A DNA stretch of 64,000 bases from assembly GCF_026210795.1 (NCBI RefSeq), contig NC_089445.1, positions 2,046,001-2,110,000 on the forward strand. Direction: 5' to 3'. The position numbers and the translations under genes are program-made. Below are positions 14,404 to 26,878 of this stretch, in pieces. This DNA comes from Rhizophagus irregularis. Its lineage: Eukaryota > Glomeromycota > Glomeromycetes > Glomerales > Glomeraceae. The first letter of the stretch is position 1; every line of letters begins with the position of its first letter. The notes beneath the pieces are model-generated. The model worked only from the letters and a program-made list of their open reading frames with translations. It made no database searches and was not told where the DNA came from.

Positions 14404-17400
14404 ATGTAAACATTTTCTAGTTTAGCAGATATTTATATGAAATTTATTAATATTAATTAATTTTTACATTTAATAGGTCTCGTCTAATAATAAAAAATTT
14501 ACCAAAAAATTTAACCGATAATAAATTTCGGGAACATTTTTCTTCGAAAGGTCAAGTAACTGATGCAAAAATAATAAAAACAAGGTTAATATTTAAATTC
14601 ATTAAAATGATCTGTTCTTTCAATTTGATGTAATTAATCTCTTGATTTTTTCGAGTGTAGTGATGGTAGATCTCGTTGTTTTGGCTTTATTGGTTATCGT
14701 TCAGAACAAGAAGCAAATGATGCACTAAAATATTTTAATAATACTTTCATATTCACTTCAAGAATTACAGTTGAACGTGCTAAACCTGTGAGTGAGTAAC
14801 GTTAAACCTACATTATATTTAATGATTCTAAAGTTATTAACTCTAATACTTATTATAGGTGAATGATTCATCACTCCCTAGACCTTGGAGTGCACACAGT
14901 ACTGGTTCTTCAAGATATGAAAAGAGTCACCAACAGCAAAAACCTGATGATAAACTAGTGGATGACAATGTTAAAGCAACTAAAGATAAAAAGAAATCAA
15001 AGTCAAAAATCTCAATTGTAGATGAGAATAATGAAAAATTACATGAATTTTTAGAAGTTATGCAGCCAAGATCAAAATCTAAAACTTGGGCAAACGATGA
15101 TTTAACAACTTTAGATTCACAACATGGAAAAAAGTCTAAAATAGGAAATGAAAACAAATCTGTAAAAAAAAATGCAAAATCTGAAGAATCAGATGATGAA
15201 CTTTATCAAGATTTACGATATAAAACTAAGGATAAAAAGAGTGGTGATAAAAAGGAAAGCTTATTATCCAAGCCCGTAAAAAAAAACAACGAGGCCAATG
15301 AAGACTTAGTATCTGATGGGGATTGGCTCAAGTCAAAAATGAGAAAAAATTTTGATTTAGAGAAAGAGGAAGATGAGGAGGAGGAAGAAGAAGATGATGA
15401 TGATGACGATGAAGAAGAAGAAGATGATGATGATGATAGTGATAAGGTTAGTATTTATTTAATTGAATAGTGCCTAATATTATAAATAAGATTTAATAAT
15501 TTGAATCTCTATTCATGTTAAAAAGGAGAATACTTCATCTGATAGTGAATCTAATGATGATGATAGTGAACTTAGCGAAAGTGTTGAAGGAAAAAAGGAT
15601 AATAAAGCCACGCAATCCAATTATATGAATCACGATGAAGAAAACATAATATCCAACAAAGAGACGAATAATAATTCAAACCATCAAACCACTGACGTGC
15701 CACCTGAAGAATCTATAGGTGAAACTGGTCGTTTGTTTGTTAGGAATCTACCCTACATTTGTACAGAAGACGATTTACGAAGAGAGTTTGTCAAGTTTGG
15801 TCCACTTGCTGAAGTAAGTATTAATTTCATAAAAATTTGGAAGTTTGAAATTAAAAAATTTTAATTTATTAAATGTTTTTTGTAGGTTCACATGCCAATT
15901 GATAAAGAAACTAAGAAACAAAAAGGTTTCGCTTATATCCTTTATCATATTCCTGAGCATGCCGTCAAGGCTTTTATAGAACTTGATAACAAATTTTTTA
16001 TGGGTAGATTATTACATATTATACCTTCAAGAGAGAAACCTCAGTCGCGTGATTCTGATCCAAGTAAATGGAATTTGAAAAAGCAGAGAGAGATGAAACT
16101 AAAAGCACAAGCCACAAGTGACTTTAATTGGAACACTTTATATATGAATGTAAAAATTTTTTTTTTTACTCATTCTCCATTTATTTTTATTTAAATTGCT
16201 AATAAAACTTTTTTAAATATATTTTAGAGCGATTCGATTGCTGAATCCATCGCAAATAGATTTAACATAAAAAAATCCGATATTTTAGATCCAGAAAGTG
16301 ACAATATGTCTGCTCGCCTCGCTCTTGCGGAAACACATATTATACAAGAAACAAAAGCATATCTTGCAGAGGTAAGTACAAATTCTATATATTTGTCGAC
16401 TTGGTCCCTTTTTGCAGAATCCACAATTTAATTGATTTCTTAATATAATTAGAATGGAATATTCTTAGAGTCCTTTGGAAAAAAAGAAAGAAGTAACAAT
16501 GTTATTTTGATAAAAAATATTTCGTACAGTGCCACCAAAGAAGATTTACAACAATTATTTGGATGGTATGGAGAAATTGGTCGGGTACGTTTTTTTAACG
16601 TAGTAGTTTCGTTATGTAATATATATATATATATATATATTAGTATGTGATTAACGCTTCCCATTAATATAGTTAATAATACCACCGGCTCAAACACTTG
16701 CTGTAGTAGAATTTTCACATCCAACTGAAGCTAAAAATGCATTTACAAATCTTGCCTATAAGATGTTTAAAGGAGTTCCGCTTTACCTAGAAATGGCACC
16801 TGTTAACGTCTTTAAAAATGATGATTCTAAAGAAGATGAATCATCTAAACAAGAAAAGAAAAAAGTGTTGTCTTCTAATGACCTTGTTGAACCAACACTT
16901 AATGTGGATGATGATAACATTGATGTTAAATCTGAAGTAAATGTTACTTTATTTGTAAAAAATTTAAGTTTTGATACTACAGAGGAAGGGTTAAAGAATG
17001 TATTTAAAAATACACCTGGTATGAAATCTACAAAAATAAAAATGAAAAATGATCCAAAAAACCCTGGTAAAAAATTAAGCATGGGATTTGGATTTATTGA
17101 ATATGATAATATAAAAAATGCAAAGAATGCTTTGAAAGTTATGCAGGTACTTGATATTATAATGTTCAATTGAGAACACCTTTTCAACTTCCCTGTACTA
17201 ATTTTAATTTTTTTTTTTTTTTTTTGAAAGAATTATGAGCTCGATGGTCATGCATTACAATTGAAATTTTCGAATCGTGGAGTAGATGTTGTACAACAAA
17301 AACGTAAAGAGGATGAGAATCAAGAGTCAACTAAAATTATAGTTAAAAATTTAGCCTTTGAATCAACAAAAAAAGAAGTCAAGGAGCTATTTAGTTCTTA

Positions 17401-17716
17401 CGGGCAAATTAAAACACTTCGTTTACCAAAAAAGTTTGATGGTACATCACGTGGTTTCGCTTTTATAGAATTTTTAACGAAACGCGATGCAAGAAATGTT
17501 ATGGAAAATCTGCGTGATACTCATTTATTAGGTAGACATTTAATATTGGAATATGCTGAAGTTGATAAAGATGTTGAGGAATTAAGAGAGAAAGTTGGTA
17601 GAGAGTACATTGCTGATATAGAAGGTGGTGATGGCAGAATGAGAAAAAGGAAAAAAGTTGACATGGAAGATTGGAAGGAAAGTCATCGAGATGATAATGA
17701 TTATATGGAGGAATAA
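14404..17716 (+). CDS. MRD1: Mrd1/RBM19, five-RRM pre-rRNA processing factor
   Basis: Nucleolar RNA-binding protein of the 90S pre-ribosome, needed for early cleavages making 18S rRNA. Exons 14404-14405, 14477-14584, 14661-14787, 14859-15446, 15526-15813, 15886-16149, 16228-16371, 16453-16584, 16673-17146, 17231-17716 give 870 residues. RRM1 (about 1-80) begins [14 protein letters not shown], matching the yeast Mrd1 N-terminus MSRIIVKGLP. A long acidic/basic linker (about 90-335) with Glu/Asp runs follows. RRM2 about 343-425 (RLFVRNLPY), RRM3 about 522-595 ([11 protein letters not shown]), RRM4 about 642-725 ([10 protein letters not shown]), RRM5 about 743-820 ([11 protein letters not shown]). 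Start choice: the ATG seems split by an intron, AT at 14404-14405 and G at 14477; an upstream ATG at 14388 would be out of frame. It converges on TAF5, 371 bases away. Confidence 0.92.
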
Positions 17717-18087
17717 GTTAAAGTTTTTTTAAAAAATAATCCTTTTTATTAGTATATTTGATCCTTGATATCCATTATAATTGTAATTTATATTTTTTTT
17801 TTCTCTGAACTTTATTAGTATTGTGACAATCACGCAACGTGATTTGTCCCCATGTAGACGTAAATACATCATCTCATAGATTCTATTTTTAAATGTGTGC
17901 ATTTTTTTAAAATTTCTATGCTTAAAACATGTATCAAAACAGTATTAATAAAAGCAATCAAAAGTAAAAGTCGCTGACAAGATTAAATTTTAGATTTCTA
18001 TTGTGTCAAGTTAGCTTACATTCTAATCTTTCATAATCAACTACATGTACTTAATTGGGAAACTACAGTTGGATAAAAATCCTTTTT
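17717..18087. other. Intergenic between convergent MRD1 and TAF5
   Basis: No gene seen. It should hold both 3' ends. AATAAA-like sequence occurs near 17946; assignment to either transcript is uncertain. Confidence 0.5.
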
Positions 18088-21082
18088 TTAAGTACTTTTT
18101 TGTTCGTTATAGCCCATTGATTCTGTTAACTCTTCTTCGGTAGGCACGTAAGCACCAGCTGCAAGACATAAATTTCTTCTAGTAAAATGAATTTTATAAA
18201 CAGGGGTTTGTTTTGTTGGTAATGTTGCTATAAGGTCCCTAAAAAAAAAAAAAAAAATTATTGTAATTAGTTTTGTTATTAATATATTTGTTTTATTAAA
18301 AGAAATTTACTAACTTCGTTTCGGTTATTTGTTTTTGTTTAGCTAGCGAGGAATGTGAGCGATTTTCATCTATATCCATTCTAATTTTGCTCAAATAATG
18401 TTCATCTTCATTGGGACTATCTGAAGTACCCTTTTTTACATCCCATAAACGAACGGTACAATCTGAACCGCCTGATACTAAAATACTACTTTCTTTGCTA
18501 AAATCTAATGAATATACAGTAGATTTATGTCCCAACATTTTCTTGAGAAGCTTTCCACTTCCAAGATCCCACAGCATTATGGATTTATCTTCTCCTATAA
18601 GAGAAAAATATAGGATTATTTTATATAACATTTATATTATAGTACAGAAATTGGAACTTTAAAATACCTGCTGAGGCCATTAAACGTCCATCATCAGATA
18701 TACTTATACAAGAAATTCCTCCAGTATGTCCAGAGAATAATCGAAGACATCTACCTCCTTGAATATCCCACATTCGAACTGATTTATCACTTGAGCCAGT
18801 AACAATGTATTTAGAATTGGGATGAAATTTAACAGTCTAATTATTCGAGTAGAGTTAGTTTGAATTAGAATTTTTCGAATAAGCGCAAGAACAATGATCA
18901 TTTTTACATACGTCTACATCTGAGATATGTCCCGCAAAGATCCTTAAAGGATAAATATGATCACAGCTCCAAAGCCTTGCAGTTCTATCATGTGAAGCCG
19001 TTACGAAGTAAAAACCTAAAGGACTAAAATCAACATCCCATATTGGAGAATTGTGGCCCTTATAACATACAAGGTTAGTATAAGTGTCTGAACTCCAAAG
19101 TCGCGCTTAAAATAAATTTAGTGAGAGATCAATATAGATTTTTTTTTAAAAAAAAAATAAATAAATAAAATAACTAAATTTAATTTATTTTTTACCTGTC
19201 CTGTCTTCTGAGCATGAAATTAAATATTTATTATCAGGACTGAAACTCAAACCAAACACAGGTCCGGAATGTCCTAAAAGTCTTTTACAATCACTACCGA
19301 CTTTTTCTCTCGCATTTTCAAGATCGCTGGCTTAATCAATACATAAGATAAAACCAATGTAAGTTCTACATACGAAAAAAAAAGTAAATCTAAATTTGTA
19401 TTACCAGTATTGATTTCAGCTGGATTTATACGTCCTCGAAGTCCTCTTAGTTTTTCGTGTTTCAAACTATAAATTTTAATGTATGAATCTGAAAAACCTC
19501 CAGCGATAAGAGACGTGTCTTCAGAAATGGTTAAGCAATTCAGGCTATAAAGATAATTGGGATAATTAATTTATCTCATTAATATCCTAGTACTCACCTG
19601 CACGCACATGAAGTCAAATATAATAAATAATGACATTTACCTATCGTAAGTATTAAAAAATGTATAAAAACAAACTGATGGAAGAGTTGAAGATGGTCCC
19701 AGTTCTACTCGTAGTCTCAAGTCTTTAATCGTTTCGACTTGTGCTAATACATCAGCTTCTTTGCTAAACGTCTCTCAAGTCAGATAAACAAATTCATTGT
19801 CGTGTTATAATAGGTTTTATTGAATCAATTTGAACAAAAACATACTGTGAAGGCAGCGGGATAGACATCCTGTCAGGAGCATCTGAACTCTGTTCCCTTT
19901 TTACTTTATTTACAAACTCTTGATAAAGTGAAGCCGGTATTCCGTTTGTCTAATAATAATTTGATATTTTATTTTTAGTTTAAGAAAATTATGTAGATTT
20001 TAATTATACGAGGATTTACCTGGTCTTCATTTATCCCTAACTGATTTTCTTCCTCAAATTGTCTTTGATAAATTTCGTCTTGTTCTCTTAACGTTTTCTC
20101 AATTTCCTCACGGAACTCTGGATGCATCGGCATATGTCCCAAATGAAGTTCGTGTTTATTGTATTCTTCAAGCTCTTGAGCGGAAAAACTAGGGATACCA
20201 ACATCTGTATGCGATGTACCAACTATTCCGTAGTCGTCAAAATAAATAAGCAGTAAAATCCATCTAAATTAATTAAATTAATGATATTCTTTAAAATTAA
20301 CTGTATAACACGTACCTTCAATATTAAGGGATTGATTTACAAGTCTGAATAAGAAACTATTACTACTTCCATTAGGAGGATTGTCTTGTAAAAAATCGAA
20401 AAAAATATCATATGATATTGAAGACATCTGTATTGGATATTTCTTTGAACGAAAATTTTTAGCAAATTCATTCTCCTGTACGTGATGTGAATATTTAATC
20501 ACTCGCATTGTACCGAGCTCTCTGCTGTGCATTTTGTGATCTAGTTGAAATTCTTCAAAAAATTCCGTCGCTAAAAGCATCCATTGATTAGGTAAGTGGT
20601 TGATGCAAAAAGAACAAGTAATAACCTCACCAACCATGATCAGAAAATCCTCTTGACACAAGTTCGAGATACGAATGTACAAATATCGGCCATAGAATTC
20701 TTTGCAATTCGTCCTATTTTTGATAATTATTAGTACAAAAAAAAATGTATATATATATACAAATAAATTAACCGCAAATTACCTTAAACTTATCTAATGA
20801 TCCTTCTATCCATTTCCTTAAAGCAGTATAACTTTGTTTGTATATATCTGGTGGGTTTATATTAGTGTAATTAGAATAAGTGGTATAATTAGGGTAATTA
20901 GAGTAACTCAAAAAATTAGGCGTCATAGTATCGTTATTTTGATCAATTGGAAAGTTTCTTGTAGATTCTTGTCTAAACATTGCCTCGGTTTGTTTATATC
21001 CTTTATGAGCAAGGTAAGTTAATATAAGAGGTTCCGGATTTTTATTGTTAAGTGAATTACTATTTGGTTGATTTGCTGCCAT
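18088..21082 (-). CDS. TAF5: TAF5, TFIID/SAGA WD40 subunit
   Basis: Scaffold subunit shared by TFIID and (in many fungi) SAGA. Minus-strand exons 20783-21082, 20635-20713, 20316-20570, 20020-20222, 19846-19949, 19641-19763, 19405-19544, 19196-19330, 18912-19105, 18668-18836, 18315-18594, 18088-18238 give 710 residues. N-terminal LisH-like motif ([20 protein letters not shown]) at about 18-37. The NTD2 domain reads [19 protein letters not shown], then [16 protein letters not shown]. The C-terminal half is a WD40 propeller with clear blades: [17 protein letters not shown].., [49 protein letters not shown]. The tail [20 protein letters not shown] is diagnostic of TAF5. A Tyr/Asn/Thr-rich insert ([13 protein letters not shown]) lies in the N-terminal region. 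The intron after FSDHG (20571-20634) was placed by homology and uses a GTTGGT donor. Confidence 0.93.
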
Positions 21083-21396
21083 GTTTTGTCGCCTTTAGAA
21101 AAACGTGCGAAGCCAAACTATATACGACGATCAACTACAATTCCAACCAAAATTAGTATTGTCACGTTACGCTAAGAACATTTATAAATAAGGAAATTTT
21201 ATTATGCATTCAAAAAATTCAAAAATTGATTTTATTAATAAATAAGGAAATTTTATTATGTATTCAAAAATTAATTTTATTATTCATACTTAATCCTCAA
21301 TATTAATACAAAATAACGAACATAAAAAAAAAAAAATTATATTAGTTCTATACTATATTTTCATTTATTAAATGCTCTTTTAAAACAACCATAATT
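21083..21396. other. Intergenic, TAF5 5' side and GGC1 3' side
   Basis: No gene. Contains a local imperfect duplication: AAATAAGGAAATTTTATTAT occurs twice, near 21186 and 21239, followed by similar sequence. Confidence 0.5.
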
Positions 21397-22868
21397 TTAA
21401 AGGGATTGAGTGGGTTTAGAAATTATTCCTTGGGCTACAAAAAAGTTATCTAATAAAGGAATTAATTGTTGCGCTACAGTGAATGAAAATACTAATTTAG
21501 GTCCAATTACTATTAATTTAGGTGTTATACCCTTGATAAAAGACGTGGGACCTGTAAAAATGAGTAATAAATTAAATTCATAAATTAATGTAAAATAGTG
21601 ATTTAAAAGAAATAATAAACACGCAAGTTACCTTCATGTTTAATCATATTCTTGATAATTTGTACACCGCTTTCGGGAGCATCAAAAGGTCTATTTTGAA
21701 TACGAGTTTTTACTACGTCAAGTGGTTGAGCAACAGAAATGGAAGCTATAGCCCCACCAATTGAAGAACAGAAATTTTGGAAAAATGTTGCTTTGGAATA
21801 ATCTTTTAATCCGAATATATATTCTTTCACAAAAGCTGATCCTCCAAACTGTAAGAATATAAAGAGCGAGAAAGGTATGAAATATTGACATAAGTATATA
21901 CTAATCAACCTTATAAGTTTATTCTTGGGATAACGATTTTATTGTCCTATAACTTTTAATAATAGATCTATAAAAATTTACTTACCAGAGCAAAACTACC
22001 AGGGGCATTACGTGCTGCTGTCCAAAGGCCACCTCTGTTTTATTTTACAATAAATAGTTAGTTTCAAATGCAAAAAAATGTGTATCATATATAAAATTTA
22101 CCTATAAAGCCCTAATCCTTCATCCCAAAAGATTTTAAAAATATTACGTCCTCTCAAAGTTTCAGGAGCAGTTTGACGTTTAATTTTTAAAACGTCTAAT
22201 GGAAGAAGAGCCACTTCACCAATACCGATTAAACTAATAAATGGGCGAAAAGATTGATTTTTTGATTTTTAAACCAAAAGAGAAACTTAGAATTTCAACT
22301 GATAAATTACCTTCCGGCTGTGGCATGTATTATAGTTTTGCCACTTTTTTCGCCAAATATTTTATAAAAAGTATCTTTATGATGATTATTAAGGTAATCC
22401 TTTACATAAGGTTGACCTCCATATTTATAAATACGTTGAAGGACCTTATATCCTCCAGCATATCCTAAACCAGGAAATAATGATGTATACTTTCTTAATA
22501 CGGTCGCAGAAGAGGCATCCTATGAAACAAAGTTAAAAAATATTTAGTTTGAATAACAAATATATTGTTACCAGAAAGATATCAATCTACCTTGAATATG
22601 ACTGTATCAAGTTTATTGAAACCTTGAGATAATGGTGCTCCCGTTGCAAAAATCTATGTAAAACAATTAATTAAAAATGATTTTTTTTTTTTTTTTTGAA
22701 AATAAATAGCAAACAACGCGAAAAACTTCGTACTTTGTTAGGGTTTGTCATTAACCGTTTGGCTACAGTATCAATAGGGTGAAATATAAACAATTCTAAT
22801 ATCCCTGAAGTACCTGAGCCTAATAAACGAGCAAGCCCGGATTCTGATTTACCAGAAGGTGGTGACAT
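21397..22868 (-). CDS. GGC1: Mitochondrial GTP/GDP carrier
   Basis: Inner-membrane exchanger importing GTP into mitochondria; in yeast its loss disturbs iron homeostasis. Exons 22734-22868, 22591-22653, 22311-22519, 22102-22233, 21986-22034, 21632-21848, 21397-21551 encode 319 residues, usual for a mitochondrial carrier. Three repeats carry Px(D/E)xx(K/R) signatures: HPIDTVAKR, LPLDVLKIKRQ and QPLDVVKTRIQNR. The stretches SGLARLLGSGTSGILE, LFPGLGYAGGYKVLQRIYKY, SLIGIGEIALLPLDV-like (SLIGIGEVALLPLDV here) and FVKEYIFGLKDYSKATF follow yeast Ggc1/Yhm1 almost residue for residue, as does the end (GITPKLIVIGPKLVFSFTVA). The start ATG at 22868 gives MSPPSGKSESGLARLL, also like Ggc1. Confidence 0.93.
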
Positions 22869-23555
22869 AGTTTATACTTTAAAATTAATATTATTAAAAA
22901 AGAAAAGAAAGAGACAAGGTTTAATAATTTTAATTCCTTTGAAATCGAAAAAATCGTGTTTATATTTATTTATATTTGATCATAGATTCAAATAATCTCT
23001 AGATTTGCGGAAATAACCACGGGGAGATTAAATATTTGTGATCAAGTACATGACAATCCTATTTCTTAATTTCGTATAGAGACTAATTCAAATCAGCAAT
23101 AAAGGAAAAGGCGCATCCAAACAATAGATTTTGACATATATAACAAGTAATTTTACAAGATTTATTACAAAATAAGATCTCGAATTTCGTTACATTAGAT
23201 TTTAGATAATTCGGCTTACCCCATATAAAAGATTTTTCTTTGATAAAACAACTTTTTGATGTGGTGTCATCACCACGGCAAAATTATTTTGTCGCTGATG
23301 GGGTTGCATAGTGCAGAAATTGTAATTTCCTTACTTCGCAGCCCGGAGTAATGCCCGAAAAACGAACTATTTCCGAATTTAGTCTCAAAAGGTTTCAAGC
23401 TGGATCACATGACTTAACAGTCTTTATACTTAGCCTAATTAGTACAATATTACGGCTTACTGTTTCAATTTTCATTCTGCCAATTTATCTACCGTGGTTT
23501 AATTATCGTTTCGATTTACTCCCTAATGAAATTCCAAGAAAATTAATATTATTCG
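22869..23555. promoter_or_regulatory. Divergent intergenic region, GGC1 and the 23.6-kb gene
   Basis: Should hold the promoters of both neighbours. A short hairpin GTGGTG-tcat-CACCAC lies near 23261-23276. An open frame at 23351-23572 with a hydrophobic stretch overlaps the next gene in another frame and is not supported as coding. Confidence 0.45.
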
Positions 23556-24086
23556 ATGTCATACAAGTATGAAATCATCGACAAACGTCAGTTAACTTCT
23601 ACAGCAGAAGACGAAGACTCTCCCTCTACAACACCTGCAGTTTCAGAACCTCAATCACCGACAGGACCTATACAATTCGCAACACTAGTCGTAACATCTG
23701 AAAAACCTGCATCAACAATAACAGAAACAGAATCAAGTACTATTACTACGACTGTTAAATATGTCTCTGCTGATGCTTCCAATACTCCTTCAAATTCAAC
23801 AAGTGTTTTATTAGCTGCTTTATTGGGTACAATTGGATTAATAATTATTTTGACTGGATTATTATTTATGATACTTTGGTTAAAAAGAGGAGAGAAACCT
23901 AGAGTTATAAATAGAGGCTTAACTCAATTAGATGATAATGGAAGTTTAAACGATTCAAATGATTCAACAAATGATGAAATGGTTACTTATAGGCCAAGTG
24001 ATCCAGACGATGAACAATTACCCAGCTATGCTGAAGCTGTAGTTAGGGGCAGGAGCAGTACCATTTACAATAACCCAGTAATATAA
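23556..24086 (+). CDS. Ser/Thr-rich single-pass membrane protein with LPSY motif
   Basis: Unrecognised protein of 176 residues as read from the ATG at 23556. Residues about 11-84 are rich in Ser, Thr and Pro (TITETESSTITTTVK), as in O-mannosylated extracellular stalks. One transmembrane helix follows at about 85-107 (LLAALLGTIGLIIILTGLLF), then a basic stop-transfer (LKRGEKPR) and an acidic tail with QLPSYAEAV, an LPxY-type motif that could bind WW domains of Nedd4/Rsp5 ligases. The topology expected from the stalk is type I, but no signal peptide is present. A 5' exon may therefore be missing; an acceptor-like TACAAG ends at 23566. Alternatively the helix serves as a signal anchor. The frame is closed upstream by a stop at 23544. 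Confidence 0.6.
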   Translation: MSYKYEIIDKRQLTSTAEDEDSPSTTPAVSEPQSPTGPIQFATLVVTSEKPASTITETESSTITTTVKYVSADASNTPSNSTSVLLAALLGTIGLIIILTGLLFMILWLKRGEKPRVINRGLTQLDDNGSLNDSNDSTNDEMVTYRPSDPDDEQLPSYAEAVVRGRSSTIYNNPVI

Positions 24087-24602
24087 TATATATTGCAAAA
24101 GGGTTTTATAAAAAGGGACATTAGAAGATTAGATAATGGCATATTTTACTATTCCTTCTCTTGATATTTTCAATAATTTTTTTATTTCTTAAATTCATAT
24201 TTAACTTTTATACCGTCTTTAAAACGAAAGAATTAATGTAATATATGTAATATGTTAAAACAGATAATCTAGTAATATTTTAATGTAATAACAGAAAATT
24301 TGTAATTCTTAGTAATTTATAATTAAAATTTCTAGTTCATAACTTTTAATCTCTAAAATTTCTTTATTATAAATTGAAAGTATTAATTTACATATTAATA
24401 GGCTATTTGTAAGATTAGATTTTCTTGATAATAGCCAGTGATATCACAACTAATAAATAATATATTTTATTTCGCTAATTTAAAAATAAAACAACCAAAC
24501 AATAAAAACAATAAAATCATTTACACTACGAATACGCATATGTTTTTCTTTGTTTTTTACCTATGTTGAATAGACTACATAATTATTTTTTTATCCACCT
24601 AA
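24087..24602. other. Intergenic between convergent genes
   Basis: No gene seen; AT-rich, between the 3' ends of the membrane-protein gene and CPSF4. Confidence 0.5.
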
Positions 24603-25889
24603 TTAATAACGGTTTCCTTGTCCTCTTGGACATCTGTTAGCGAAATGTCCTTTCTCTCCACACTAATTCAAAAAAAAAAAAATTTATCATTATTTAATAT
24701 TATGCATATTTGTAACTCGTTCTTAACATACCTTGAAACACGTTACTTCAGATAAAGATCGGTAATTGTGATGTTGCTGTTGATGTTGATGATGTTGTTG
24801 TTGATGTTGTTGATGTTGTTGATGTTGTTGATGTTGTTGATGTTGTTGATGTTGTTGATGTTGATGCTGTTGATGTTGATGCTGTTGGTGCTGTTGGTGC
24901 TGTTGATGATGTTGTTGATGTTGTTGATGTTGTTGGTGTTGTTGGTGTTGCTGTTGTGGCGGCGTTTGTTGCTGTTGTTGTCCCATTCTTTGATTCTTTA
25001 TTAAAAAGAAATAACTATAATGATTAAAATAATAACATAAAGAATAATCTCCATAAAAAAATTAATTTTTTACTTCTTCATTTTCCATAGAATATTTTTG
25101 AATTCCTTCATCTTCAAGTCCATCATGATCACGCTGTACTGTAGGTAATTCATATTTTGGACTAATAAAATAAATAATGTTAAGCCAATTCATGAATATT
25201 ATGTGCATAAATTATATATACAAAAAAGTACTTACTGTCCATTAGGACAATCTGACCCTTTTGGGCAGAAACCACTCAAGTACAACTGACATACAACTTT
25301 TCGTACATGTTTATGTCTACAATGTGGACCTAAAAGAAAAAAATAATAATAATTAGTGTACTTGTCAAATATAGAATTATTTTAATCGATGCAATTTACC
25401 ATGTTTACAAAAGCCTCTCGCGTACCAAGCACATTCCTTTATTTTAGATTCTGGATCGATATGTAGATACATACAATCCTCATTACTACATTCACCATAT
25501 CTAGAATAGAACCAACATTCGGGCATTTTTCTCATATTAAATTCGTGTAAGAATTCACATTGGTCTCCTTTTTTGCAAAGTCCACGTAACCAATGTTTGC
25601 ATACTACAGCTTTTTCACGAAAATTTGTAGTATGCTTGAATTCACACTTCATGCCCTTCGTACATGTTCCTCTTAAAAAATCTTGACAAATTTGATCTAA
25701 AATGTAAATCAGATTTATAAACAAATTAAATGAAAAAGAATTTTATCTATCAAATTAAATTCTTATTAATAAGAAATTTATAATACCTGAATCGCTATTG
25801 TTACCAAGTCCTATTTCTGTTTTAATGAAATCTTCGAAATCAAAACTATAATTTTTGCTATTTGTATGGAAAAAATCTGTATCAGGCAT
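24603..25889 (-). CDS. YTH1: CPSF4/Yth1, polyadenylation factor CCCH zinc-finger subunit
   Basis: Subunit of the mRNA 3'-end cleavage and polyadenylation complex that helps read AAUAAA. Exons 25787-25889, 25400-25696, 25236-25329, 25074-25161, 24732-24995, 24603-24662 encode 301 residues. Five CCCH fingers: CQDFLRGTCTKGMKCEFKH, CKHWLRGLCKKGDQCEFLH, CWFYSRYGECSNEDCMYLH, CAWYARGFCKHGPHCRHKH and CQLYLSGFCPKGSDCPNGH. A C-terminal CCHC zinc knuckle (CFKCGEKGHFANRCPRG), split by an intron, is present as in animal CPSF4 and absent from budding-yeast Yth1. Between finger 5 and the knuckle lies a Gln/His low-complexity tract of about 70 residues. The start MPDTDFFHTN lies in the region duplicated with the neighbouring tropomyosin promoter. 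Confidence 0.93.
24775..24985. repeat. TGTTGATGT-type microsatellite coding the Gln/His tract of CPSF4
   Basis: About 210 bases of imperfect TGTTGATGT/TGTTGGTGT repeats. On the minus strand they read as HQQ units in frame within CPSF4. Expect length variation between isolates. The Leu/Met-rich frame on the plus strand is a shadow. Confidence 0.9.
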
Positions 25890-26291
25890 GTTTTTATGGT
25901 TAAGATGAAAAACTTAAAAACTTTATTAAATTTTATTATTTGCTGCTTTTGATACAATTACGATAAAATCTTTAAATATCTAAATAAAATCTATTTTTCA
26001 AAATATTCTAAACTAAATATTCAAGTGGAATAAAGTATCTTTAAAATGTGGTGGATCTAATTATTTTTGAACGAAGACAAAATCTAACACTTTGAAACTT
26101 AAAATATTAAATCAAAGTTGTGATAGAACTAGATTTGTAATTTGTCATATTTATATGCTATTGTTTATTGATCATAAATTCACGTGATCTCAAACTTTAA
26201 AGTTCGAGGTTAAACTCGAAAAATAGTGTAAGTCGTCACACATTATTTGTCAATAACATTTTTATCTATTTATTCATTTTATTATAGACTA

Positions 26292-26432
26292 ACGGATAAA
26301 TTTAGGGAAATAAGTAAATTATCTTTTATTTTTATGTTCGTAAAATTTTAAGAGAGTCTTAGAGCCATGTCTATTTGTATGATAGATCTCATTTAATTTC
26401 CACAATTCATTTTGTCCCAATTCGCTATCCAA
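26292..26432 (+). pseudogene. Remnant of tropomyosin 5' end (copy A of the duplication)
   Basis: ACGGATAAATTTAGGGAA at 26292 matches the live tropomyosin exon 1 (ATGGATAAATTTAAGGAA at 26879) but the start reads ACG and the splice donor reads ATAAGT. Further on, the match covers intron 1 and a shortened exon 2 start ending CAACGCGC. No coding capacity left. Confidence 0.75.
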
Positions 26433-26433
26433 C

Positions 26434-26543
26434 GCGCCTGTTGAATCGCTATTATTGACTAAACTTATTTCTGTTTTAATAAAATCTTCAAAATCAAAAC
26501 TCTAATTTTTGTCATTTGTATGGGAAACATCTGTATCAGCCAT
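26434..26543 (-). pseudogene. Remnant of CPSF4 exon 1 (copy B of the duplication)
   Basis: The minus strand from 26543 keeps an ATG and would read MADTDVSHTNDKN before a stop, against MPDTDFFHTNSKNYSF in the live exon. It has no connection to the remaining CPSF4 exons, which lie beyond the live exon 1. Confidence 0.75.
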
Positions 26544-26878
26544 GTTTTAAAAAACTTTGCTGCTTTTGATACGATTACGAGAAAATCCTTAAGTATCTAA
26601 AATAAAAACTATTTTCAAAAAATATTCTACGAGCGGAATAAAGTATCTTTAAAATGTAGTGGTGGATTTAAACGATTTTAACGAAGACAAAATTTGAAAC
26701 TTAATAAGGTTATATATTTTTATATATCAGATATGCTAATATTTATAATAGTTTGCGATCATATATTCACGTGATCTCAAACTTTAAAGTTAGGAGTCGT
26801 TACACATTTCTTGACAATAATAATACGTTTTATCTATTTATTCATTTTCTCTTCCTTGGTCATTTTATTTAAAAACTT

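Noticed and set aside
23351-23572. 73-codon hydrophobic frame as a signal-peptide exon for the 23556 gene
   Set aside because: It overlaps that gene in another frame, and the splice joins I tried between them did not keep the reading frame.
24768-25004. Plus-strand Leu/Met-rich open frame
   Set aside because: It is the antisense reading of the Gln/His microsatellite inside CPSF4; no domain and no start context.
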